A stretch of DNA of 64,000 nucleotides from Streptococcus pneumoniae (GCF_001347015.1 NZ_CFGI01000001.1:124001-188000); one strand, 5' to 3'; positions 16,803 through 25,758 are shown, counted from the stretch's first letter. The notes: generated by a model not told the origin, from the sequence alone. Translations and numbers: made by a program.

Positions 16803-16825
16803 AGCCCTCTTAAAATCAGAGAGCT
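16803..16825 (-). terminator. Repeat-borne terminator, third AGCTCTCT copy
   Basis: On the minus strand AGCTCTCT (16825-16818) pairs with AGAGGGCT (16810-16803) and is followed by a T-run. It lies between the two 169-bp units. Confidence 0.6.
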
Positions 16826-16830
16826 CCAGT

Positions 16831-16998
16831 CTTGCTGGATAAAACGTTTATAGACTAGGCGACGAGGCGAAGGTTGTACAAAATTTTAGTGAAACAAAAA
16901 AATCTCCCCGAAGGGAGAATATCTGGTTTATTTTACCTTACAGTGCTAGGAACCGTAACCGAAGATTATACTTGAGTATATCGAGGTAAGGTGACAAC
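16831..16998. repeat. 168-bp repeat unit B (BOX-related)
   Basis: This second unit starts 203 bases after unit A and ends 27 bases before the rpsO stop. It has the same internal hairpin and GTAAGGTGACAAC end. Confidence 0.85.
16895..16918 (-). terminator. rpsO terminator (UUCG loop)
   Basis: On the minus strand CTCCC-TTCG-GGGAG (16917-16904) is followed by a run of seven T. It is the first strong intrinsic terminator after rpsO. Confidence 0.8.
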
Positions 16999-17024
16999 GC
17001 AATGTAAGTGGAAAATAAAGCAGA

Positions 17025-17294
17025 TTAGCGACGAAGTCCTAGAGAGTTAATCAACTCACGGTAACGGTTAACGTCGTTTTTACGCAAGTATGCAAGCAAG
17101 TTACGACGGCGACCGATTTTTTTCATCAATCCACGGTAAGTAGCGTGGTCTTTTTTGTGTTGTTTGATGTGTTCGTTAAGGTGGTTGATTTCCCAAGTAA
17201 GGACAGCAACTTGAACCTCTACTGAACCTGTATCACCTTCGTGACGTGCATATTGTGCGATAATTTCATTTTTTTTCTCTTTTGAGATTGCCAT
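17025..17294 (-). CDS. rpsO: 30S ribosomal protein S15
   Basis: An 89-residue primary 16S rRNA-binding protein of the small-subunit platform. The complete family signature is visible: [32 protein letters not shown] and [17 protein letters not shown]. The start is at 17294 with an AAGGAGAAA SD. It has its own consensus-like promoter and an 84-base leader that can fold, consistent with S15 autoregulation known in other bacteria. Confidence 0.97.
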   Translation of the reverse strand: MAISKEKKNEIIAQYARHEGDTGSVEVQVAVLTWEINHLNEHIKQHKKDHATYRGLMKKIGRRRNLLAYLRKNDVNRYRELINSLGLRR

Positions 17295-17378
17295 GATGTT
17301 TCTCCTTTTTATTTGGCTTCATCCGAGTGACAGGTTGGCATGCCTGTAACCAAGAAGAAGTTATTTGTCTTTACGACA
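17295..17378 (-). promoter_or_regulatory. rpsO 5' leader, possible S15 autoregulatory RNA
   Basis: The predicted 84-base leader contains short helices (GTCGTAAAGAC, and ACAGG with CCTGT around GGCATGCC). S15 binds its own leader in several bacteria. The specific fold was not matched to a known class here. Confidence 0.35.
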
Positions 17379-17384
17379 ATCCTT

Positions 17385-17413
17385 ATTCTACCAATAACTA
17401 ACTTCTTTGTCAA
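17385..17413 (-). promoter_or_regulatory. rpsO promoter
   Basis: On the minus strand TTGACA (17413-17408) and TAGAAT (17390-17385) are separated by 17 bases. Confidence 0.8.
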
Positions 17414-17498
17414 CAGATTTACTTTCTTGTTTTAAATATGCTATAATAATCATAGTAAGAAATCCAAGTTGTCTGTTTTTTAAAACGAGGTGATTATC

Positions 17499-17843
17499 AT
17501 GCGTAGATTCTATTCCCATCTCCCCTACTATTTGGTCATCTTTTTCTTTTATTGGCCACTTTATGAGTTGTTACCACTAGTCGTTTCTGACTCCCTTTTG
17601 CTCAAGGGTCTCTATGTAAATAATATTCTCTTCTATACACCTCTAGTAATCTTTTTCGCATCGCTATTCTATAGCTACCGTTTCCGTTTTTCACTTTGGT
17701 GGTTACTGGGACTTGGGCTACTCTTTTGCTTTACTATCATAACCTTTGGTGAGTTTATACTAATTTACTTGCTAATCTATGAAACCTTGGCTCTGGTGGG
17801 CATGGCTTCCGGTATTGGCATCAAGCATATTCTACAAAAATGA
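17499..17843 (+). CDS. Small hydrophobic membrane protein, unknown function
   Basis: A 114-residue protein with four predicted transmembrane stretches and very few charged residues (LLPLVVSDSLLLKGL, TPLVIFFASLFYSY, WWLLGLGLLFCFTII, FILIYLLIYETLALVG). It is not recognised as a known family. The ATG at 17499 is chosen because GAGG lies eight bases upstream; a GTG at 17490 is in frame but overlaps that SD. A TATAAT at 17442-17447 could be its -10. It ends about 50 bases before the thrS T-box promoter. Confidence 0.65.
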   Translation: MRRFYSHLPYYLVIFFFYWPLYELLPLVVSDSLLLKGLYVNNILFYTPLVIFFASLFYSYRFRFSLWWLLGLGLLFCFTIITFGEFILIYLLIYETLALVGMASGIGIKHILQK

Positions 17844-17868
17844 AAAACAAAAAACTTTCACAAAATCC

Positions 17869-17896
17869 TTGAAAAATCTCACAATCATGCTATAAT
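17869..17896 (+). promoter_or_regulatory. Promoter of the thrS T-box transcript
   Basis: TTGAAA (17869-17874), a 16-base spacer and TATAAT (17891-17896). The leader would begin near 17903. Confidence 0.7.
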
Positions 17897-17902
17897 AATC
17901 CA

Positions 17903-18112
17903 TAGAGACAAGTCACTTAGTCCCTTTCTACCAGAGAGTGCGTGGTTGCTGGAAACGCATAGAGAGCCTAAACTGACACTACTCTTGAGTTTTTTATGAA
18001 AACATAAAACGGTGGCTACGTTAGAGCCAATCAGAGGTGTCCCTCTCTTTTGAGGTACATAAATGAAGGTGGAACCACGTTGCGACGTCCTTTTGGGATG
18101 TCGCAATTTTTT
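17903..18112 (+). promoter_or_regulatory. T-box riboswitch controlling the MazG-like gene and thrS
   Basis: A structured leader of about 210 bases ends in the T-box sequence AAGGTGGAACCACG (18066-18079). This runs into a terminator, TTGCGAC/GTCGCAA with six T (18080-18112). Uncharged tRNA pairs with the antiterminator and lets transcription continue. The downstream thrS implies threonine tRNA. ACA and ACT codons occur on the 3' side of stem I (around 17974-17981), but the specifier was not resolved by folding. Confidence 0.88.
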
Positions 18113-18127
18113 ATGAGGAGACTAACT

Positions 18128-18451
18128 ATGGAGTTGCAAGAATTAGTGGAGCGCAGTTGGGCAATCCGACAAGCTTATCACGATCTGGAAGTTAAGCATC
18201 ATGATTCCGAGTGGACGGTAGAAGAAGACCTCTTGGCTTTGTCTAATGATATTGGAAATTTCCAACGACTGGTAATGACAAAGCAAGGGCGCTACTATGA
18301 TGAAACACCCTACACACTGGAACAAAAACTTTCAGAAAATATCTGGTGGCTAGTAGAACTTTCTCAACGTTTGGATATAGACATTCTGACGGAAATGGAA
18401 AACTTCCTCTCTGATAAAGAAAAGCAATTGAACATTAAGACTAGGAAGTAG
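18128..18451 (+). CDS. MazG-like nucleotide pyrophosphohydrolase-family protein
   Basis: A 107-residue all-alpha protein. WTVEEDLLALSNDIGNFQRLV and KLSENIWWLVELSQRLDIDI resemble the EExxE and ExxD metal-site helices of MazG-like proteins, though the first motif is degenerate. Family assignment is therefore moderate. I use the ATG at 18128 with GAGGAG upstream; an earlier in-frame ATG lies inside the T-box and would be spurious. It sits between the T-box terminator and thrS, 53 bases before thrS, so it is under threonine-tRNA control. Confidence 0.65.
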   Translation: MELQELVERSWAIRQAYHDLEVKHHDSEWTVEEDLLALSNDIGNFQRLVMTKQGRYYDETPYTLEQKLSENIWWLVELSQRLDIDILTEMENFLSDKEKQLNIKTRK

Positions 18452-18504
18452 TCTGCAAAAAAGTCAATGCTTAGAAACTATGAAATAATAAAAAGGAGAA
18501 CATC

Positions 18505-20448
18505 ATGATTAACATTACTTTCCCAGATGGCGCTGTTCGTGAATTCGAATCTGGCGTTACTACTTTTGAAATTGCTCAATCTATCAGCAATTCTCTAGCT
18601 AAAAAAGCCTTGGCTGGTAAATTCAACGGCAAACTCATCGACACTACTCGTGCTATCACTGAAGATGGAAGCATCGAAATTGTGACACCTGATCACGAAG
18701 ATGCCCTTCCAATCTTGCGTCACTCAGCTGCTCACTTGTTCGCCCAAGCAGCTCGTCGTCTGTTCCCAGACATTCACTTGGGAGTTGGCCCAGCCATCGA
18801 AGACGGCTTCTACTACGATACTGACAACACAGCTGGTCAAATCTCTAACGAAGACCTTCCTCGTATCGAAGAAGAAATGCAAAAAATTGTCAAAGAAAAC
18901 TTCCCATCAATCCGTGAAGAAGTTACTAAAGACGAGGCACGTGAAATCTTCAAAAACGACCCTTACAAGTTGGAATTGATTGAAGAACACTCAGAAGACG
19001 AAGGCGGTTTGACTATCTATCGTCAAGGTGAGTATGTAGACCTCTGCCGTGGCCCTCACGTCCCATCAACAGGCCGCATCCAAATCTTCCACCTTCTCCA
19101 TGTAGCAGGTGCTTACTGGCGTGGAAATAGCGACAACGCTATGATGCAACGTATCTACGGTACAGCTTGGTTTGACAAGAAAGACTTGAAAAACTACCTC
19201 CAAATGCGTGAAGAAGCTAAGGAACGTGACCACCGTAAACTTGGTAAAGAGCTTGACCTCTTCATGATTTCTCAAGAGGTTGGTCAAGGACTTCCATTCT
19301 GGTTGCCAAATGGTGCGACTATCCGTCGTGAATTGGAACGCTACATCGTAGACAAAGAGCTAGCTTCAGGCTACCAACATGTTTACACTCCACCACTTGC
19401 TTCTGTTGAACTCTACAAGACTTCTGGTCACTGGGATCATTACCAAGAAGACATGTTCCCAACTATGGACATGGGTGACGGGGAAGAATTTGTCCTTCGT
19501 CCAATGAACTGTCCGCACCACATCCAAGTCTTCAAACACCATGTTCACTCATACCGTGAATTGCCAATCCGTATCGCCGAAATCGGTATGATGCACCGCT
19601 ATGAAAAATCTGGTGCCCTCACTGGTCTTCAACGTGTACGTGAGATGTCACTCAACGACGGTCACCTCTTCGTTACTCCAGAACAAATCCAAGAAGAATT
19701 CCAACGTGCTCTTCAGTTGATTATCGATGTTTATGAAGATTTCAACTTGACTGAATACCGCTTCCGCCTCTCTCTTCGTGACCCTCAAGATACTCATAAG
19801 TACTTTAATAACGATGAGATGTGGGAAAATGCCCAAACCATGCTTCGTGCAGCCCTTGATGAAATGGGCGTTGACTACTTTGAAGCCGAAGGTGAAGCGG
19901 CCTTCTACGGACCAAAATTGGATATCCAGGTTAAGACTGCCCTTGGTAAAGAAGAGACACTTTCAACTATCCAACTTGACTTCTTGCTTCCAGAACGCTT
20001 CGACCTTAAATACATCGGAGCTGATGGCGAAGAGCACCGTCCAGTTATGATTCACCGTGGGGTTATCTCAACTATGGAACGCTTCACAGCTATCTTGATT
20101 GAGAACTACAAGGGTGCCTTCCCAACATGGCTTGCACCACACCAAGTAACCCTCATCCCAGTATCTAACGAAAAACACGTGGACTACGCTTGGGAAGTGG
20201 CTAAGAAACTCCGTGACCGCGGTGTCCGTGCAGATGTAGATGAGCGCAATGAAAAAATGCAGTTCAAAATCCGTGCGTCACAAACCAGCAAGATTCCTTA
20301 CCAATTGATCGTTGGGGACAAGGAAATGGAAGACGGAACAGTCAACGTTCGTCGCTACGGCCAAAAAGAAACACAAACTGTCTCAGTAGATGATTTTGTT
20401 CAAGCTATCCTAGCTGATATCGCCAACAAATCACGCGTTGAGAAATAA
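18505..20448 (+). CDS. thrS: Threonyl-tRNA synthetase
   Basis: A 647-residue class II aminoacyl-tRNA synthetase. Domains in order are TGS (residues about 1-63), the second additional editing domain with [10 protein letters not shown], and the catalytic core. In the core, [11 protein letters not shown] contains the zinc Cys, [19 protein letters not shown] is motif 2, and [19 protein letters not shown] is motif 3. A C-terminal anticodon-binding domain follows ([13 protein letters not shown] onward). SD AAAAGGAG precedes the ATG. Expression is governed by the upstream T-box together with the MazG-like gene. Confidence 0.97.
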   Translation: MINITFPDGAVREFESGVTTFEIAQSISNSLAKKALAGKFNGKLIDTTRAITEDGSIEIVTPDHEDALPILRHSAAHLFAQAARRLFPDIHLGVGPAIEDGFYYDTDNTAGQISNEDLPRIEEEMQKIVKENFPSIREEVTKDEAREIFKNDPYKLELIEEHSEDEGGLTIYRQGEYVDLCRGPHVPSTGRIQIFHLLHVAGAYWRGNSDNAMMQRIYGTAWFDKKDLKNYLQMREEAKERDHRKLGKELDLFMISQEVGQGLPFWLPNGATIRRELERYIVDKELASGYQHVYTPPLASVELYKTSGHWDHYQEDMFPTMDMGDGEEFVLRPMNCPHHIQVFKHHVHSYRELPIRIAEIGMMHRYEKSGALTGLQRVREMSLNDGHLFVTPEQIQEEFQRALQLIIDVYEDFNLTEYRFRLSLRDPQDTHKYFNNDEMWENAQTMLRAALDEMGVDYFEAEGEAAFYGPKLDIQVKTALGKEETLSTIQLDFLLPERFDLKYIGADGEEHRPVMIHRGVISTMERFTAILIENYKGAFPTWLAPHQVTLIPVSNEKHVDYAWEVAKKLRDRGVRADVDERNEKMQFKIRASQTSKIPYQLIVGDKEMEDGTVNVRRYGQKETQTVSVDDFVQAILADIANKSRVEK

Positions 20449-20462
20449 GAACCTAGCACAAA

Positions 20463-20486
20463 AGCCTCCAGTCCGGAGGCTTTTTC
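20463..20486. terminator. thrS terminator, usable from both sides
   Basis: AAGCCTCC-AGTCC-GGAGGC is followed by TTTTT on the plus strand, with a shorter T-run on the minus strand for the convergent histidine kinase. Confidence 0.85.
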
Positions 20487-20494
20487 GTCTCTTC

Positions 20495-21469
20495 TCACTC
20501 AAGGACTAAGCTCACTTGAGCAAACTGAATCCGCACTGTCGTTCCTTTTCCAACCTCAGACTCAATACGAATCTGGTGACCCAGTTCTTCAGAAATTTTC
20601 TTTGATAGATAAAGTCCAAGTCCAGATGACTGCTGGGTCAGGCGACCATTATATCCTGAAAATCCACGTTCAAAGACTCGGATGACATCACTGTTTTTTA
20701 TACCGATTCCTGTATCCTTGATACAAAGCTCTTGCCCTTCCATATAAATATCCAGACCACCTTCCTTGGTGTACTTGAGACTGTTTGAGATAATTTGCTC
20801 AATGACCACTAGCAGCCACTTCTTATCCGTCACGATTTCTTTATCAAGGTCATGTAGATTGACATTTAAGCCTTTTTGAATAAAGAAAAGAGCGTATTTA
20901 CGAATTATTTCCTTGACCAAGTCCTCGATTTGAACCTGCTTTAAGACCAAATCATCATGGAAACTTTCTAAACGCAGATACTGTAAGACTAGATTGGTAT
21001 AGGAATCAATCTTAAAAATTTCCTGTTCTAACTGCTGCTTCAGTTGGCGGTCAGCTACTTCTGCAACTAAGAGTTGACTGGCTGCAATGGGAGTCTTAAT
21101 CTGATGGACCCATAAGGTATAGTAATCCAGCAAATCCGTCAGTTTTCTTTCTGCATCTGACTTTTGCTGATAGAGTTCCATTTCACGGGCTTCTAATTTT
21201 TCAGCCAAGGCTCTTTCCAAAGGAGACTGAGCTTCCCTCTCCCCATAGAGAATTTCCTGGCGATAGACCTGCATTTCCACCAATATGTCCCAAGTAAAAA
21301 ATAAGATGGTTACAAAGCAACACAAGAGGAAAAAGTAGAGAAAGTAAATTCCCAAACTGGCAAATAAAAACTGAAAGAGCAAAACCAGAAACGTCAAAGA
21401 AAGCAGATAAACCAAAAGACGACTACGGGAGCGCAGATAGGCTAGAAAAAATTGTTTCCAATCAAGCAT
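20495..21469 (-). CDS. hk01: Intramembrane-sensing histidine kinase (TCS01, BceS-like)
   Basis: A 324-residue sensor kinase with two closely spaced N-terminal helices (residues about 19-60) and almost no extracellular loop, the hallmark of BceS-type kinases. The phospho-acceptor is His122 in LWVHQIKTPIAAS. N, G1 and G2 boxes (IISNSLKYTKEGG, IKDTGIGIKNSD, SSGLGLYLSKKI) follow. It overlaps the response regulator gene by eight bases. From memory, this pair is pneumococcal TCS01, linked to antimicrobial-peptide (bacitracin) response. No BceAB transporter is adjacent here. Confidence 0.85.
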   Translation of the reverse strand: MLDWKQFFLAYLRSRSRLLVYLLSLTFLVLLFQFLFASLGIYFLYFFLLCCFVTILFFTWDILVEMQVYRQEILYGEREAQSPLERALAEKLEAREMELYQQKSDAERKLTDLLDYYTLWVHQIKTPIAASQLLVAEVADRQLKQQLEQEIFKIDSYTNLVLQYLRLESFHDDLVLKQVQIEDLVKEIIRKYALFFIQKGLNVNLHDLDKEIVTDKKWLLVVIEQIISNSLKYTKEGGLDIYMEGQELCIKDTGIGIKNSDVIRVFERGFSGYNGRLTQQSSGLGLYLSKKISEELGHQIRIESEVGKGTTVRIQFAQVSLVLE

Positions 21470-22139
21470 GCTTCAGTCCGTACCCTATCCCTTTCTTGGT
21501 CTCGATAAATCCTACCAAGCCCTGCTCTTCCAACTTTTTACGCAAACGAGCTACATTGACAGAGAGGGTATTATCATCAATGAAAAAGTCACTGTTCCAA
21601 AGTTCCCGCATGAGGTCATCACGCGCTACGATGTTGCCTGCATGCTCAAACAAAACGCGTAAAATCTGAAACTCATTCTTGGTCAAATTCAAGACTTGCC
21701 CTTGATAATGTAAATCCATTGATTTGGTATTGAGGATGACACCTGCATATTCCAATAAGCTCTCATCACGTCCAAACTCATAGGAACGGCGCAACAAACC
21801 CTGAACCTTGGCTAGAAGAACCTGCTGGTCAAAGGGCTTGGTCACAAAGTCATCCGCCCCCATATTGATTGCCATGACGATATCCATAGCCTGGTCTCTC
21901 GAAGACAGAAACATGATAGGCACCTTAGAAATCTTGCGGATTTCCTGACACCAGTGATAGCCATTAAACAAGGGCAAACCAATATCCATGAGGACCAAAT
22001 GAGGCTCCGACTGGACAAATAGACTCAACACTTCCATAAAGTCTTCTACCAGAACCACTTCAAATCCCCATTCAGAGAGCATTTTTCCGACCTGTTGACG
22101 AATGACCTGATCATCTTCTACTAATAAAATCTTGTGCAT
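21462..22139 (-). CDS. rr01: OmpR-family response regulator (TCS01)
   Basis: A 225-residue two-domain regulator. The receiver has the acidic pair Glu8-Asp9, phospho-acceptor Asp52 (LMDIGLP) and Lys101 (VTKPF). The C-terminal winged helix (TKNEFQILRVLFEHAGNIVARDDL and VNVARLRKKLEE) binds DNA. The start is the ATG at 22139 with SD AAGGAGG nine bases away, rather than an upstream in-frame start. The partner kinase gene begins inside its 3' end. Confidence 0.92.
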   Translation of the reverse strand: MHKILLVEDDQVIRQQVGKMLSEWGFEVVLVEDFMEVLSLFVQSEPHLVLMDIGLPLFNGYHWCQEIRKISKVPIMFLSSRDQAMDIVMAINMGADDFVTKPFDQQVLLAKVQGLLRRSYEFGRDESLLEYAGVILNTKSMDLHYQGQVLNLTKNEFQILRVLFEHAGNIVARDDLMRELWNSDFFIDDNTLSVNVARLRKKLEEQGLVGFIETKKGIGYGLKHA

Positions 22140-22294
22140 GCGCTCCTCCTTTTCTATTATTATAACAGATTTTTCCATGCTAGAAGATCTGAAACTGAAT
22201 TTGAAATAGCTTGTTTTTAGTCAACAAAGCAAGACAATCCTACTAGCTAATTTGAGGGAAATTTGATAAGATAAATAAAAAGAAAGGAACTCTT

Positions 22295-23383
22295 ATGGTC
22301 AATATTTTTGACTATCTGAAAGATGTCGCTTACGATTCCTTTTACGACCTTCCTTTGAATGAGTTAGACATTCTAGCCTTAACAGAAACCACCTACCTCT
22401 CCTTTGATAATCTGGTCTCCACAAGTCCTCAGCGACTTTTAGACCTGGCTCCTCAGGTTCCAAGGAATCCTAACATGTTGACCAGCAAAAATCGCCTCCA
22501 GCTATTAGATGAACTAGCTCAACACAAGCGCTTCAAAAATTGCAAACTCTCCCATTTTATCAATGACATTGACCCTGAACTGCAAAAACAATTTGCGGCT
22601 ATGACCTACCGCCTCACTATCGACACCTATCTGATTGTCTTTCGTGGGACAGATGACAGTATCATTGGCTGGAAGGAAGATTTCCACCTAACCTATATGA
22701 AGGAAATTCCTGCTCAAAAGCATGCCCTCCGCTATTTAAAGAACTTTTTTGCCCACCATCCTAAGCAAAAGGTCATTCTGGCTGGGCATTCCAAGGGAGG
22801 AAATTTAGCCATCTATGCGGCTAGTCAAATTGAGCAAAACTTGCAAAATCAAATTACAGCAGTTTATACCTTTGATGCGCCTGGTATCCACAAAGAACTG
22901 ACACAAACCGAGGGCTATCAAAGGATGATGGATAGAACCAAGGTCTTCATCCCACAAGGTTCCATCATCGGTATGATGCTGGAAATCCCTGCCCACCAAA
23001 TCATCGTGCACAGTACTGCCTTTACTGGTATTGCCCAGCACGATACCTTTAGTTGGCAGATTGAGGACAAACACTTCATTCAACTGGACAAGACCATCAG
23101 TGATAGTCAACAAGTAAACAAAGCATTCAAAGAATGGGTAGCGACAGTCCCTGACGAAGAACTCCAGCTCTATTTTGACCTCTTCTTCGGCACTATTCTT
23201 GATGCTGGTATTAGCTCCATCAATGACCTATCTTCCTTAAAGGCGCTTGAACACATTCATCATCTCTTTGTCCAAGCTCAATCCCTCACTCCAGAAGAAA
23301 GAGAAACAATGGGACGCCTTACCCAATTATTGATTGATACCCGTTATCAAGCCTGGAAGAATAGATATAGCAGAATGAAATAA
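22295..23383 (+). CDS. DUF2974 alpha/beta-hydrolase (Mbeg1-like)
   Basis: A 362-residue predicted cytoplasmic serine hydrolase. The nucleophile elbow ILAGHSKGGNLAIYAA places Ser166 in a GxSxG context, YLIVFRGTDDSIIGWKEDF precedes it as in class-3 lipases, and VYTFDAPGIH follows. The family is annotated as DUF2974 (Mbeg1-like). Substrate is unknown. No signal peptide is visible. SD AAAGGAA precedes the ATG, and a strong terminator follows. Confidence 0.8.
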   Translation: MVNIFDYLKDVAYDSFYDLPLNELDILALTETTYLSFDNLVSTSPQRLLDLAPQVPRNPNMLTSKNRLQLLDELAQHKRFKNCKLSHFINDIDPELQKQFAAMTYRLTIDTYLIVFRGTDDSIIGWKEDFHLTYMKEIPAQKHALRYLKNFFAHHPKQKVILAGHSKGGNLAIYAASQIEQNLQNQITAVYTFDAPGIHKELTQTEGYQRMMDRTKVFIPQGSIIGMMLEIPAHQIIVHSTAFTGIAQHDTFSWQIEDKHFIQLDKTISDSQQVNKAFKEWVATVPDEELQLYFDLFFGTILDAGISSINDLSSLKALEHIHHLFVQAQSLTPEERETMGRLTQLLIDTRYQAWKNRYSRMK

Positions 23384-23472
23384 GATACGAACAAATCGAT
23401 TAGGGGATTTAGATCAATTTCTAAAAATGAATTAGAAGTTTTGTTGTACTGTTCTAACTTCATTCTAATATA

Positions 23473-23512
23473 AAAAGCTTATGATGAGGTGTACCTTCTC
23501 ATAAGCTTTTTT
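23473..23512 (+). terminator. Terminator after the DUF2974 gene
   Basis: AAAAGCTTATGA (23473-23484) pairs with TCATAAGCTTTT (23499-23510) and is followed by T. The A-run on the other side makes it usable for the convergent Rrf2 gene too. Confidence 0.8.
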
Positions 23513-23527
23513 GTTTTAAAGAAGAAA

Positions 23528-23965
23528 TCAATCCTTGATCTGACCCTCTGCATCGGCCACGACTTGTTCTAAACTGGTCTGACCAAGTTCAGCCTCCATA
23601 GCCAGCTGGATTCTCTCCAATTTTTGATCCAAAACATCATGAATATGAGCTCCAACTGGGCAATTTGGATTTGGATTGTCATGAAAACTAAAGAGTTGAC
23701 CTGTCTTACCAAGACACTCAACAGCCTGATAAACATCTAATAGACTAATGTCCTTGAGATCCTTGACAATCTCTGTTCCCCCTGTTCCTCGCGCTACTGA
23801 AATCAGCTCTGCCTTCTTCAACTGGGACAAGGTCTTTCTGATAATGACAGGATTGACCCCGACACTAGCAGCCAGAAAATCACTGGTCACCTTGCTTTCC
23901 TTCCCCTTGAGAGCGATAATAATCAGCATATGAGTCGCAATGGTAAATCTACTTGGAATTTGCAT
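23528..23965 (-). CDS. Rrf2-family transcriptional regulator
   Basis: A 145-residue winged-helix protein of the Rrf2 family: MQIPSRFTIATHMLIIIAL, the DNA-binding helices SDFLAASVGVNPVIIRKTLSQLKKAELI, and the wing VARGTGGTEI. The IscR/NsrR three-cysteine cluster motif is absent. Only single Cys residues in VECLG and NPNCPVG are seen, so an Fe-S cluster is unlikely. It resembles the YwnA-type subgroup, whose signal is unclear. It is monocistronic. Confidence 0.85.
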   Translation of the reverse strand: MQIPSRFTIATHMLIIIALKGKESKVTSDFLAASVGVNPVIIRKTLSQLKKAELISVARGTGGTEIVKDLKDISLLDVYQAVECLGKTGQLFSFHDNPNPNCPVGAHIHDVLDQKLERIQLAMEAELGQTSLEQVVADAEGQIKD

Positions 23966-24040
23966 CCTCTTCTCCTTTTTACGAGGCTCCCCTGCCTCTA
24001 CTCTTCTTTTTCTTTTATTATACCCTTTTAAGTTGTAATG

Positions 24041-24883
24041 TCAATCGTTACCACTTTTCAACCAAGCATCTAATTCCCTATCATAACCCTCTTTCTGGGC
24101 CAATTTACTCAGAAATTCCTGATTGTGAGTATGATGGATCCCATTGACCAGACTTTCATAGTAAACCTCAAAATAAGGGAGTTTCAGGTCTTTAGCCAGT
24201 TGCAATTCAGCTGCCACATCGTAGTCCACCCGTCGGAAATCCATATCTACCAAGCCCTTGTCATCAAACTCCAAAATCATGTACTGGGCTCGCAAGTCCT
24301 TCCGCAGCTGAGCGTCTAAAAAGAAAGGTTGCCCAATCGAACCCGGATTGACAATCAATTGCCCACCAGTCCCATAACGAAGCAACTGCTGGTGAATATG
24401 TCCATAAACAGCAATATCACAAGGCGGATTGGTCACCAAGCGGTCAAAATCCTCTTGCGCTCCAGTATGAATCAACTCTCGCCCCCAGTTCTTATCAGGC
24501 AGATGATGGCTAATTCCCACCGTCAAATCCCCAAACTGTCGATGGAGCTGGAGAGGTTGATTGTGGAGCTGTTCAATTTCTTCTAGGGAAATTTCCTCTA
24601 AAACATACTGGCACTGACGCAAGAGATAGCGTTGACTGGGGCGAGTACTATCCAATTCCTTGCGGACACCATGCCAGAGACTATCTTCCCAGTTTCCCAA
24701 AACTCTAGCTGTAATCGGTAGTTGATCCAACAAGTCCAAAATCCTTCTACGCCCTGTCCCTGGCATGAGAATATCTCCCAAAAGCCAGTATTCATCCACT
24801 CCTCGCTGCCGAGCATCTGCCAAAACAGCCTCCAAGGCGGTGGTATTTCCATGAATATCTGAAAGAAGAGCTATTTTCGTCAT
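24041..24883 (-). CDS. Calcineurin-like metallophosphoesterase
   Basis: A 280-residue protein with the full metallophosphoesterase motif set: LLSDIHGNTTAL, WLLGDILMPG, GNWEDSLWHG (the GNHE position as GNWED), VGISHHLPD and AVYGHIHQQLL. The family acts on diverse phosphoesters. The substrate is unknown. An ATG at 24889 directly abuts the SD GAGGAG. The ATG at 24883 has proper spacing and is chosen. It is divergent from psaR. Confidence 0.85.
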   Translation of the reverse strand: MTKIALLSDIHGNTTALEAVLADARQRGVDEYWLLGDILMPGTGRRRILDLLDQLPITARVLGNWEDSLWHGVRKELDSTRPSQRYLLRQCQYVLEEISLEEIEQLHNQPLQLHRQFGDLTVGISHHLPDKNWGRELIHTGAQEDFDRLVTNPPCDIAVYGHIHQQLLRYGTGGQLIVNPGSIGQPFFLDAQLRKDLRAQYMILEFDDKGLVDMDFRRVDYDVAAELQLAKDLKLPYFEVYYESLVNGIHHTHNQEFLSKLAQKEGYDRELDAWLKSGND

Positions 24884-24933
24884 ATCCATCTCCTCGTTTT
24901 TTCTCTTGCAATAAGTATAACATAAAAAGTCAC

Positions 24934-24958
24934 AGCTAGAGAAATCTAGCTTTTTTTG
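24934..24958 (+). terminator. Hairpin with T-run upstream of psaR
   Basis: AGCTAGA-GAAA-TCTAGCT is followed by a run of T. There is no plus-strand gene before it, so it may act as an attenuator or be fortuitous. It lies about 38 bases before the psaR ATG. Confidence 0.4.
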
Positions 24959-24994
24959 ATATACTAGATAAAGATATTAGACAAGAGGAAGCGA

Positions 24995-25645
24995 ATGACC
25001 CCGAATAAAGAAGACTATCTAAAATGTATTTATGAAATTAGCATAGATTTGCATAAGATTACCAACAAGGAAATTGCTGCCCGCATGCAAGTCTCTCCCC
25101 CTGCCGTAACTGAAATGATTAAACGGATGAAGAGCGAAAATCTCATCCTCAAGGACAAGGAATGTGGCTATCTACTGACTGACCTCGGCCTCAAATTGGT
25201 CTCTGAGCTCTATCGTAAACACCGCTTGATTGAAGTTTTTCTGGTTCATCATTTAAACTATACGAGTGACCAGATTCACGAGGAAGCTGAGGTATTGGAA
25301 CATACTGTCTCTGACCTCTTCGTGGAAAGACTGGATAAATTGCTTGGATTTCCCAAGACCTGCCCTCACGGAGGAACCATTCCTGCCAAGGGAGAACTCC
25401 TAGTTGAAATCAATAACCTCCCACTAGCTGACATCAAGGAAGCTGGCTCCTACCGCCTGACTCGGGTGCATGATAGTTTTGACATTCTCCATTATCTGGA
25501 CAAGCACTCACTTCACATCGGTGATCAGCTCCAAGTCAAGCAGTTTGATGGCTTCAGCAACACCTTCACTATCCTTAGTAAAGACGAGGACTTACAAGTA
25601 AGTATGGACATTGCAAAACAACTCTATGTCGAGAAAATCAACTAA
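24995..25645 (+). CDS. psaR: DtxR/MntR-type manganese-dependent repressor PsaR
   Basis: A 216-residue metalloregulator. The N-terminal winged helix (NKEIAARMQVSPPAVTEMIKRMKSE) binds DNA. The dimerisation and metal-binding domain has KHRLIEVFLVHHL, HEEAEVLEHTVSD and CPHGGTIPAKGE. A C-terminal SH3-like FeoA domain starts near residue 145. In pneumococcus PsaR represses psaBCA, pcpA and prtA with Mn2+ and is relieved by Zn2+. A matching operator lies upstream of psaB in this window. Confidence 0.92.
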   Translation: MTPNKEDYLKCIYEISIDLHKITNKEIAARMQVSPPAVTEMIKRMKSENLILKDKECGYLLTDLGLKLVSELYRKHRLIEVFLVHHLNYTSDQIHEEAEVLEHTVSDLFVERLDKLLGFPKTCPHGGTIPAKGELLVEINNLPLADIKEAGSYRLTRVHDSFDILHYLDKHSLHIGDQLQVKQFDGFSNTFTILSKDEDLQVSMDIAKQLYVEKIN

Positions 25646-25663
25646 TTTCTCCAATCCCCTACC

Positions 25664-25694
25664 AACCCTGAAAGTTTGATTTTCAGGGTTTTCT
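25664..25694 (+). terminator. psaR terminator
   Basis: AACCCTGAAA pairs with TTTCAGGGTT and is followed by TTC. Confidence 0.7.
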
Positions 25695-25720
25695 TATCTA
25701 TTTTTTATATCAAAAACAAT

Positions 25721-25758
25721 AGTAAACGTTTTCACTCTTTAACTAAATATTGTATAAT
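25721..25758 (+). promoter_or_regulatory. cre site overlapping a promoter
   Basis: AGTAAACGTTTTCA (25721-25734) fits the CcpA catabolite-responsive element consensus WGWAARCGYTWWMA at every position. It covers the -35 region (TTTCAC, 25730-25735), which lies 17 bases before TATAAT (25753-25758). CcpA binding there would repress. Confidence 0.65.

Noticed and set aside
18050-18127. An earlier ATG for the MazG-like protein
   Set aside because: It lies within the T-box and its terminator, so it would encode riboswitch sequence. The ATG at 18128 has the SD.
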